Shown here piece after piece: positions 14,610 through 21,693 of a stretch of 29,874 bases of DNA. The stretch is from the NCBI GenBank assembly GCA_037444305.1, contig JBBIMP010000054.1, forward strand, positions 1 through 29,874, given 5' to 3'. Below the pieces are notes generated by a model, which ran no database searches, had not been told where the DNA came from, and saw nothing but the letters and a program-made list of their open reading frames with translations. Position 1 is the stretch's first letter. Each line of letters opens with the position of its first letter. The position numbers and the translations under genes were made by a program. This stretch comes from JBBIMP01 sp037444305. Its GTDB lineage: Bacteria; Acidobacteriota; UBA6911.

Positions 14610-17459
14610 TTATGCTACCTCAATGGCATTTTCGGGGCAGGCGCTTACGCACATGCCGCAGCGGGTGCAGAGGTCGTCGATGACCTCGTGCCGTTCGTAG
14701 GGCCGGTTTTCGATGGCCGCCGCCGGGCACGCCTGCGCGCACAGGGTGCAGCCCGTGCAGTTGTCCAGGACGCGGTAATGGATCAGCGCCTTGCACTGCG
14801 CCGCCGGGCACCGGCGGTCGCGGATGTGAGCCTCGTACTCGTGCCGGAAATAGCGCAGCGTCGTCAGCACGGGATTCGGCGCCGTCTGGCCCAGGCCGCA
14901 CAGGCTGGCCTTCTTCACCAGACCGCTCAGCTCTTCCAACGTCCGCAGGTCGGTCTCGCGGCCCTTCCCCTCGCATATCCTTTCCAGAATCTCCAGCATC
15001 CGCTTGGTGCCGATGCGGCAGAAGGTGCACTTGCCGCAGGACTCGTTCTGGGTGAAATGGAGGAAGTAGCGTGCAATCTCCACGGCGCAGTCGCGGTCGT
15101 CGAGGACGGCAAGGCCGCCCGAGCCCATGATGGAGCCGGTGGAGGCGAGTTCCTCGTAGTCGATGCGCGTGTCGGCCAGGCTCGCGGGGATGCAGCCACC
15201 CGAGGGGCCGCCCGCAAGGACCGCCTTGAACTTCCGGCCGTCGCGGATGCCGCCGCCGATGTCCTCCACGATCTCCCGTATGGTGATCCCCATGGGGACC
15301 TCGATCAGGCCGCCGCGGTTCACTTTGCCGACCAGGGAGAAGACCTTGGTCCCTTTGGACTTCTCCGTCCCCATGGCGGCAAAGGCTTCGGGACCGCGGC
15401 GGAGGATCCATGGGAGGCACGCCAGGGTTTCCACGTTGTTGATGAGTGTCGGCTTCCCCCAGAGGCCGGCCTCGGCCGGGTACGGGGGCCGCAGTCGCGG
15501 CATGCCGCGCTCGCCTTCCATCGACAGGATCAGCGCGGTTTCCTCCCCGCAGACAAAGGCCCCGGCTCCCTCCCGCACATCCAGCCTGAAGCTGAAATCG
15601 CTGCCCAAAATGCGTTCGCCCAGCAGGCCGTTTTCCCCGGCGAGGCGGATGGCTTCCTTCATGTGGCGCGATGCGATGGGGTACTCGCGGCGCACGTAGA
15701 CGAAACCTTCCGCGGCCCCGACGGCGTAGGCGGCTATCGCCAGCCCTTCCACCACGCGGAAGGGATCCGCCTCCATCACGGCGCGGTCCATGAATGCGCC
15801 CGGATCCCCCTCGTCTCCGTTGCAGATGACATACTTCATGTCGCCGGACGCGCGGCGGACTATGTTCCACTTCACCGCGGTCGGAAAGCCGGCGCCGCCG
15901 CGCCCGCGAAGTCCGGAGAGGCGCACCTTCTCGATCACCGCTTCCGGCGAAAGCAGCTTCAGGCACTGCTCCAGCGCCTGCGTGCCTTCCCGTGCGCGGT
16001 AGTCATCCAGCGACAGCGGGTCGATCTGGCCGCAGTTTTCGAGGACGACCCGGACCTGTTTGTTCATGTACGGAGCCGCATCGACTTCACGGCTCTCGGC
16101 GGGCACCCATGCCCGGTCGTCGAACAGGCGGGCGTGCGCCTCCTGCAATCCCTCCCGGACCTTCCGCAGCAGGCCGCTGGGCGGGATGTGCCGGCGGGCG
16201 ATCTTCCGCACATCGTCGGGCGCCACGTTGCCGTAGAGCGTGCGGCTGCCGTTTTCCAGCACCTCGACCAGTGGTTCTGCGTGGCAGAGGCCGCCGCAGC
16301 CCACGGGCTTGACGTCGGCGCCTCCTCCCAGCGAAACGACTGCGTCCTGCAATGCGGTCTGAACCTGGCGCGCGCCGCTGGCGATGCCGCACGAGCCGAG
16401 GCCGATCCGGATCTCCACCGGTCGGGGGCGCGCGCCGGCGGATTGGCCAGGAAGGCCGGCTTCGGCCGTTCCCCGTTTTCCGTTGCCGTTCTTCTTCTTT
16501 CGGGCGAGCGCCTGGAAGAAGTCGGAGATCGTCCGGCCGGCGGTGAGCGCGCTCAGCCTGCCATAGACCTCTTCGTCGATGGTTACGACCGGCGCCAGGC
16601 TGCAGGAGCCCACGCACGCGATGCGCTCAATGGTGAAGCGGCCGCTCGGGTCGGTGTCGGATCCGTTCGTCATTCGCAGGCATCGCCGCAGCTCGTTTTC
16701 CACCTCGACGGCGCCCGAGACGTGGCAGGCGGTGCCCTCGCAGACCCTGATGACGTGCTCGCCCACCGGTTCGTGGCGGAACTGGCCGTAAAACGTCGAT
16801 ACTCCCGCAATTCGCGCCGGGCTGATAGCGCTCGCCTCGCAGACTTTTTTGAGGGCCTCACCCGGGAGGTATCGGTACCGGGACTGAATCGCCTGGAGAA
16901 TGGGAATGACAGCTTCGGGATCTCGCCCCCTGGATTCGAGGATTTCCTGCACGGCGCCGAGGTCCAGGGCTGGAGGCGGGGAGGCCGGGAGGGGCGGGAG
17001 GGCCGGCATCGCCGGGGTCAGCCGCGCGGCCTTCTCCTCGACGTTGCGCGGCAGCTTCTTGGCGGATGCCTCCTCCGCCCGATCCGGAATCATCTCCAGG
17101 TAGGCGCGCAGCCAGGCGGGGACTGCGGCCCAGCAGCCGCGGTCAGGCCTGAACCAGCGATACCAGATCAGAAGGACTCCCGCCGAGACCAGGAGGGCCA
17201 GCCCCCCCCAATCGTAAACGGTGCGCCGCTTGACCAGGACGAGGTGCTGACGATCCATCTCCGGCTGCAGGACCTTCTGCACCTCGATGTCTGTTTTGGC
17301 CTCTTCCTTCAGGGCCTTGACCCGGGCTTCGTCTCCGGGAGTGACAATGCGGCCATGGAGGTAGAACGCCAGCAGGAGGGTTGCGGATAGAAGAGCTGTG
17401 CAGGCCGATCCCAGGCCGATCCACGTGCGCGCATTCTCCTTCCACCCTGCCTTGTCCAT
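14610..17459 (-). CDS. Membrane-tethered NuoE-NuoF (HydCB-like) fusion, NADH-binding flavoprotein
   Basis: A 949-aa fusion. Two predicted membrane helices (about residues 13-35 and 83-103) enclose a charged, probably helical loop; a Pro/Ala-rich linker (147-165) follows. Residues 166-320 are a NuoE-like thioredoxin-fold domain with all four [2Fe-2S] ligands (C240, C245, C282, C286). Residues 347-425 are a second such domain with only C357, C388 and C392. Residues 465-860 are NuoF: GLRGRGGAGFPTAVKW and CNGDEGDPGAFMDR (FMN/NADH sites), GAGAFVCGEETAL, and the [4Fe-4S] site C808xxCxxC814...C854. The end holds two [4Fe-4S] ferredoxin motifs (C901-C911 and C931-C941). Soluble HydB/HndC relatives have the same cofactor order but no anchor. 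The start at 17459 follows the membrane protein gene by 23 bp; an upstream in-frame start would add a basic 31-residue tail. Expected reaction: NADH/NAD+ exchange of electrons with Fe-S partners. Confidence 0.88.
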   Translation of the reverse strand: MDKAGWKENARTWIGLGSACTALLSATLLLAFYLHGRIVTPGDEARVKALKEEAKTDIEVQKVLQPEMDRQHLVLVKRRTVYDWGGLALLVSAGVLLIWYRWFRPDRGCWAAVPAWLRAYLEMIPDRAEEASAKKLPRNVEEKAARLTPAMPALPPLPASPPPALDLGAVQEILESRGRDPEAVIPILQAIQSRYRYLPGEALKKVCEASAISPARIAGVSTFYGQFRHEPVGEHVIRVCEGTACHVSGAVEVENELRRCLRMTNGSDTDPSGRFTIERIACVGSCSLAPVVTIDEEVYGRLSALTAGRTISDFFQALARKKKNGNGKRGTAEAGLPGQSAGARPRPVEIRIGLGSCGIASGARQVQTALQDAVVSLGGGADVKPVGCGGLCHAEPLVEVLENGSRTLYGNVAPDDVRKIARRHIPPSGLLRKVREGLQEAHARLFDDRAWVPAESREVDAAPYMNKQVRVVLENCGQIDPLSLDDYRAREGTQALEQCLKLLSPEAVIEKVRLSGLRGRGGAGFPTAVKWNIVRRASGDMKYVICNGDEGDPGAFMDRAVMEADPFRVVEGLAIAAYAVGAAEGFVYVRREYPIASRHMKEAIRLAGENGLLGERILGSDFSFRLDVREGAGAFVCGEETALILSMEGERGMPRLRPPYPAEAGLWGKPTLINNVETLACLPWILRRGPEAFAAMGTEKSKGTKVFSLVGKVNRGGLIEVPMGITIREIVEDIGGGIRDGRKFKAVLAGGPSGGCIPASLADTRIDYEELASTGSIMGSGGLAVLDDRDCAVEIARYFLHFTQNESCGKCTFCRIGTKRMLEILERICEGKGRETDLRTLEELSGLVKKASLCGLGQTAPNPVLTTLRYFRHEYEAHIRDRRCPAAQCKALIHYRVLDNCTGCTLCAQACPAAAIENRPYERHEVIDDLCTRCGMCVSACPENAIEVA

Positions 17460-17482
17460 GTCAAACTCTCGACCGCACTTTA

Positions 17483-18487
17483 CTAGGGTTTCACCTGCAC
17501 GAGTTCCTCGTCTGCCCTTCCGCCGCCGCTGAGTTCCAGCTCCCGGGGACAATACTCATAGCAGCGGGCGCACGCCAGGCAATCCGCGCGATCGGCCCTC
17601 AAGTCGTGTATGGCGCCGTAAGGGCAGGCGTCGGCGCACAGCCCGCAGTCCAACTCCTTGTCCGGCGTGATCTGCACGTTTTTCCAGGCGAACCGGGAAA
17701 GGATGGCCAGCAGCCCTCCGTAGGGGCAGAGCCAGCGGCAGTAGGGCCGCCCGTAGAACATCCCCAGCAGGATGAAGCCCGCGCCGATGGCCATCATGTG
17801 AAACGGCCCCGCGACCCGGAAGATGCCGACGAAAGGATCCCATTCGCAGATCAGGAACCGCCTTCCCACCTGGATTTCCAAGGAACCGAGAGCCAGGTTC
17901 AATCCCCAGCCGGCGAACAGGACCGCCAAGCCCAAGTATACATAGGGCAGCCAACTCAGAGCCCGGTCCAGTTTCTCCGGCACCTTCTTCGGCCGCAGGA
18001 GCACCAGGTCCTGGATGGCTCCCAAGGGGCAGACCGCGCCGCAGAAGATGCGGCCGAACAGAAGCGCGGTCACGAGCGGGAGAAAGAAGAAGGCGATCAC
18101 CGACAGGGAGACAATGTAATGGGAATCGACCAGCGAGAGGGTCACATTTTGAATTGAGCCGATCGGGCAGATGCAGCCTTTGCGGTAGAAACCGAAGTAG
18201 GCCAGCGAGGCGATGCTGAGCATCAGCACGCCGTTGCGGCTGCGGCGCTTCAGGATGAGCCAGGTGCCGGTCCCCAGGGCGGCGGCGAGCAGGACGATGT
18301 CCAGGCTCCGGACCAGGGCGCTGCGAGGCTCCGGGTGCGTCGGCGAGGGAAAGCTGTAGCTGTCCCCGAAGTCGGGCGGGCTTTTCTGGTATTGCGCGAA
18401 GAGCAGGCTCGAGGAGAGTGCCGCGAATACGAGGAAAAGCAGCCAGAACCGGCGCGACCGGAGGAACGGGGACCGAGGGCTAGTCAT
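17483..18487 (-). CDS. NapH/NosR-like membrane iron-sulfur protein
   Basis: A 334-aa polytopic membrane protein of the NapH/NosR/CcoG type. About five to six hydrophobic segments carry Cys motifs at their ends: GCICP (C105, C107), FCGAVCP (C149, C153) and YCRWLCP (C250, C254). The C-terminal domain has two [4Fe-4S] motifs, CGLCADACP (C281-C288) and CLACARCYEYCP (C303-C313). In NapH this tail faces the cytoplasm and takes part in electron transfer between quinol and the Tat-exported ferredoxin NapG. The gene overlaps the ferredoxin gene by 8 bp, which suggests translational coupling. The ATG at 18487 gives MTSPRSPF; an alternative ATG at 18502 would add five residues. Partner genes on both sides support a role as the membrane conduit of the cluster. 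Confidence 0.85.
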   Translation of the reverse strand: MTSPRSPFLRSRRFWLLFLVFAALSSSLLFAQYQKSPPDFGDSYSFPSPTHPEPRSALVRSLDIVLLAAALGTGTWLILKRRSRNGVLMLSIASLAYFGFYRKGCICPIGSIQNVTLSLVDSHYIVSLSVIAFFFLPLVTALLFGRIFCGAVCPLGAIQDLVLLRPKKVPEKLDRALSWLPYVYLGLAVLFAGWGLNLALGSLEIQVGRRFLICEWDPFVGIFRVAGPFHMMAIGAGFILLGMFYGRPYCRWLCPYGGLLAILSRFAWKNVQITPDKELDCGLCADACPYGAIHDLRADRADCLACARCYEYCPRELELSGGGRADEELVQVKP

Positions 18488-19073
18488 TCTCCACTTCACC
18501 ATGGCTCCCCGCGGGAGGGAATCCCGGCGTCGGTATTCTGACAATCGCGTCGTCCGGGCAGACCAGCCGGATGGCGCACTCGTTGCATTCCACGCAGTAG
18601 GTGTAGCGGATCTCGAGCCTCAGGGACCCGTTGCCCGCCGGCGGCAGGCAGGCTTTCACGCACTTGCCGCACCCGTCGCACTTGGCTTCGTCGACGTAGT
18701 ACTCGTAGTAGTTGTTGTTGGGGTCCTCTTCGTCCACGTCGCCGACGATTTTCCGCTTGAGCGCGTCCTGCGGGCAGATCTTGCCGGCCGGAATCCCCTT
18801 TTCGTCCGGCTGGCTGGTCACGTCCATGTAGGCCGGGCAGAGCATGCAGTAGCCGCACTTCGGGAAATCGTTGACCGCCTTGACCGCCGAGAGGCTCAGG
18901 ACGCAGGCCGTGCGGCACAGGTCGCAGGTGGTGCACTTGAAAGGATCGACCTGGTAGACTGCGTCGCCCGAGACGCGGGATGCGAGCAGGCCGGCAGCGC
19001 CGGCGATGCCGGCAAAACCGACTACGCGCACGGAACGGTCGATGAACTGACGTCTCGTGGATTTCTCACTCAT
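18480..19073 (-). CDS. Tat-exported ferredoxin with four [4Fe-4S] motifs (NapG-like)
   Basis: A 197-aa protein. The N-terminus has the twin-arginine motif TRRQFI (R7, R8) and a hydrophobic stretch VVGFAGIAGAAGLLAS, so it should be exported folded by Tat and may stay anchored. Sixteen cysteines group as four clusters: C47-C50-C53-C57, C73-C76-C79 with C100, C132-C135-C138-C142, and C160-C163-C166-C172. This is the pattern of NapG/DmsB-like electron-transfer subunits. It overlaps the NHL-propeller gene by 4 bp (ATGA type) at its start and the NapH-like gene by 8 bp at its end. Inferred role: periplasmic electron relay between the NapH-like protein and an exported partner such as the propellers. 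Confidence 0.87.
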   Translation of the reverse strand: MSEKSTRRQFIDRSVRVVGFAGIAGAAGLLASRVSGDAVYQVDPFKCTTCDLCRTACVLSLSAVKAVNDFPKCGYCMLCPAYMDVTSQPDEKGIPAGKICPQDALKRKIVGDVDEEDPNNNYYEYYVDEAKCDGCGKCVKACLPPAGNGSLRLEIRYTYCVECNECAIRLVCPDDAIVRIPTPGFPPAGSHGEVEND

Positions 19074-20140
19074 TGCTTTGAATCCTCATCCTTTGCCACC
19101 CGCGAGAATACCAGCACCTCGCGCCGGACGGGGTCGGCAGCGAGGATGCGTCCCTTCGAGTCCACTGCCAGGTGGATGTGAATGCAGTTCGGGTCGAAGT
19201 TTTCGGGACCGATGAGGGCCAGGAGCCTGCCCTCGGGCTCGTACACCTTCACCCGGGCGACCATCTTCTCGCCCGTGACGATCCGGCCGTCCGGCGCGAT
19301 GGCCAGGTTCACGGGATTGCAGCACCCCACGAAATCTTCTGCGTTGCGCATGCCGAACTTCCCGAACGAACCCAGCGGCTCGCCATCAAGCCCCCAGGCC
19401 GAAACCTGGTGCCGGCCCGTGTCGGTCGCGCGAACCACACCGCGGGCGTCGACGTCGAAGTCGAGCCACTTGTTGGGGAGGATGAAATTGCCGGTCTTGG
19501 TCCTGGTGCCAATGGCGCCGAGCTGCTTGCCGGACGTATCGTAGCGGCGGATGATGCGCGCCGCGGCGTCCGCGACGAGGACCTCCCCGCCGAACACCCG
19601 CACTTCGGTGACTGCGGCAGGCTTGTCTTTTTCGCCGGCCGCGAATCCGCCCAGGTGCCGCCCGGCCTCGTCGTATATTTCGATGCGGCCGGGGGCTCCG
19701 ACGACGATGCGCCCGTCGGGAGCCGTCCCCAGGCATGTGACATCCGATACAACCTGCCAGGCGCGGACGAAGCTTCCGCCGGCCTCGAAAATCCTGACTT
19801 CGCCGTCGCCGAGGGCGTGGATCCTGTCGCCACTGCCGACGGCAACGCCCAGCAAGGTGCGGCGGAAGGGGTGCAGCGAATCCCTGCCGCCTATGACGGC
19901 GGTGCGGGCATAGTGAAGCTCCAGCGGGACGGGAGGCTGCTCCGCTTCCTTCTCCGCTGCAGGTTCCGGAGCGGGCGGAGTTTCCGGCTTTTCGAGGGGC
20001 GGCTGCGGGCCCGTGTAACCCCGGTAGGCTGCAGCTACGATCCCGGCCATGGCCGCCAGCACCGCGGCGGGCGGAAACCAGGATTTCCGCAGGCGGTCCA
20101 GCAACCGTTCCGGCGTGCCGTTCTTTTCGTCTGGTTCCAT
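19070..20140 (-). CDS. Membrane-anchored NHL-like beta-propeller with Cys-Cys motif
   Basis: A 356-aa protein. A basic N-terminus (RLLDRLRKS) precedes one membrane helix (about 22-40), predicting a propeller outside the inner membrane. A Pro/Glu-rich linker (44-72) leads to about six NHL-like blades with APDGRIVVG, APDGRIVTG and DSKGRILAAD turns. The blade at 270-280 contains VGCCNPVNLA with adjacent C273 and C274, and a later one NCIHIHLAVD (C319, H321, H323). These could form a disulfide or bind a metal or cofactor; nothing proves it. The ATG at 20140 has GGAG at about 5 nt. The gene overlaps the Tat ferredoxin gene and begins 98 bp after the propeller gene 20239-21501, so it is the second gene of the cluster. 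Confidence 0.82.
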   Translation of the reverse strand: MEPDEKNGTPERLLDRLRKSWFPPAAVLAAMAGIVAAAYRGYTGPQPPLEKPETPPAPEPAAEKEAEQPPVPLELHYARTAVIGGRDSLHPFRRTLLGVAVGSGDRIHALGDGEVRIFEAGGSFVRAWQVVSDVTCLGTAPDGRIVVGAPGRIEIYDEAGRHLGGFAAGEKDKPAAVTEVRVFGGEVLVADAAARIIRRYDTSGKQLGAIGTRTKTGNFILPNKWLDFDVDARGVVRATDTGRHQVSAWGLDGEPLGSFGKFGMRNAEDFVGCCNPVNLAIAPDGRIVTGEKMVARVKVYEPEGRLLALIGPENFDPNCIHIHLAVDSKGRILAADPVRREVLVFSRVAKDEDSKQ

Positions 20141-20238
20141 GGCAACTCCAGGCGCCTGCGCGTGGATTTCACTGAGCCGCAGGGGCTCCTCCTCCGGCGG
20201 GCAGTGAGATCCTCGCAGCCGGATTCTGTCCCTTCCTC

Positions 20239-21501
20239 CTAACGCCCGACCTGCAGGCAGATCATCTGCTTGAGGTCCCGTATGACCAGTTTTCCATTGG
20301 ACAGGGCCGGCGGGGCCCAGACCTCTTCGCCTTCCAGCAACTGGGCACTGGCAAGCTCATTGTACTGCTTGGTGTTGGCTTCCACCAGCCGGAGGGCGCC
20401 GGATCGCCCGTCGAGGAGGAAGAACATGCCGTCGGCCAGCAGGAATCCGCCAAGTTCGAATGTCCTGGAAGCGGCCATGTCGCCCGAGACGACCGGGCTT
20501 TGCCAGACGACCTTGCCGTCGAGGCTGACACAGCTGAAGCGGCCCCGCGTCTTGCTGCCCACGGCGAACAGGTGATTCTGGTAAAGGACCGGCGTGTGCG
20601 TCTCGGAGTTGAACTGGGCGCTCGTGAGCGAGTAGACCTTCTGTGCCGACCAGCCCGTCGCGGTCTTCTGCACCTGGTACATCGTGCTCCCAGCCTCGTA
20701 TCCGCTGGTCACAAACACGCGGCCGTCGCCGATGTGGATCGGAGATGGAACGGCGGCCATTCTCGAGGTGAACGGGCTGTTCCAGAGCAGTTGCCCGTCG
20801 GCGGCTGCGATGCCGACGACTTTGTTCATCGTCAGGTAGAGGTACTGCTTTACGCCGGCGATGGTCGCGGGCATGAGCGAGGCGTGCGACATGAGGTCTT
20901 TCGCCGGGTTGGGCGACCGCCAGACCTCCTTGCCGGTGGCCTGGTCGAACGCCACGGCGAGGGCGTCTCCGCCGGTGGCAAGGATCACCCGGTCGCCGTC
21001 CAGCAGCGGATTCTGCCCGGCATACCACTGCGGGATGGTGGTCCTGTATTCCTGCACGAGGTTCTTCTGCCAGACCAGCTTGCCGGTCTTGATGTCGATC
21101 GCGTGAAAGCGGCACTTGGGATCGAGCGAAAAAACCAGGCTTTGGCCGACCGAGGGCACGGTCCGGGTGATGCCGTGGTTGGGCCTGATCTCGACGGGGT
21201 AGCTCCACTGCCAGATATCCTTGCCGGTATCCAGGGAGAGTGCGCGGACGAGGTGTTCTTTCTTGGCCTCGTTGTAGTCATTAATGTAGACGCGGCCGTC
21301 CTTTATGGCCACCCCTGCGTAGCCCTGGGCCACCGGGGTTTTCCACAGGACCTTGGGGCCCGAGGCCGGCCAGCTGCGGAGCAGGCCGGTCTCGGTGGAG
21401 ATGTTGTCCCGGCTGGGTCCGCGGAACTGCGGCCAGTTTCCTCCCAGCAACGGTGAGGAGAAGAGGCTGAGCAGGATAACGACGGAGGTTCGAGTCAGCA
21501 T
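20239..21501 (-). CDS. Exported PQQ-like beta-propeller repeat protein (copy 5 of 6)
   Basis: A 420-aa predicted exported propeller, first gene of the electron-transfer cluster. Signal peptide LTRTSVVILLSLFSSPLLGG, mature start NWPQFRGPSRDN. Blade elements include SLDTGKDIWQW, DIKTGKLVWQKN, DQATGKEVWRS and VSLDGKVVWQS. The ATG at 21501 is preceded by GAGGTG at about 7 nt, better than a GTG nine bases upstream. It precedes the NHL-propeller gene by 98 bp on the same strand, the spacing of one operon with an internal leader. If the cluster is a periplasmic-to-cytoplasmic electron path, this protein would be its outermost part or substrate-binding member; no catalytic residue can be named. Confidence 0.85.
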   Translation of the reverse strand: MLTRTSVVILLSLFSSPLLGGNWPQFRGPSRDNISTETGLLRSWPASGPKVLWKTPVAQGYAGVAIKDGRVYINDYNEAKKEHLVRALSLDTGKDIWQWSYPVEIRPNHGITRTVPSVGQSLVFSLDPKCRFHAIDIKTGKLVWQKNLVQEYRTTIPQWYAGQNPLLDGDRVILATGGDALAVAFDQATGKEVWRSPNPAKDLMSHASLMPATIAGVKQYLYLTMNKVVGIAAADGQLLWNSPFTSRMAAVPSPIHIGDGRVFVTSGYEAGSTMYQVQKTATGWSAQKVYSLTSAQFNSETHTPVLYQNHLFAVGSKTRGRFSCVSLDGKVVWQSPVVSGDMAASRTFELGGFLLADGMFFLLDGRSGALRLVEANTKQYNELASAQLLEGEEVWAPPALSNGKLVIRDLKQMICLQVGR

Positions 21502-21693
21502 AAGATGCACCTCAATTCATCGCGAGCTTGACAATACCCGGCTCGATAATACTTGCACTCACTTAAGTAAGGTTCAAGGGCAAATGGGGCGCCCGGGAGA
21601 AGCGAGCGGGAACCAGGGAATTCCTCCGTGGACCGCTGCGCTTCTCCGTGAACCTCCGTGAAGTGCTCCTTTCAGGCTGCGTGCTCCGATGAA
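21502..21693. other. Leader of the electron-transfer cluster with short CTCCGTG repeats
   Basis: The 192-bp gap between two propeller genes. The part near 21502-21580 is AT-richer and should contain the promoter of the downstream cluster; TATTAT and TATTGT words are present on the minus strand, without a well-spaced -35. Further on, CTCCGTG occurs at 21624, 21644 and 21654, 34 bp beyond the stop codon of the propeller gene 21694-23043. Similar short repeat words are common in intergenic DNA of several phyla. Confidence 0.3.

Noticed and set aside
14688..17390. A 900-codon open frame on the plus strand
   Set aside because: It is the antisense shadow of the NuoE-NuoF fusion gene, whose product has complete cofactor motifs; the plus-strand translation has no recognisable domain.
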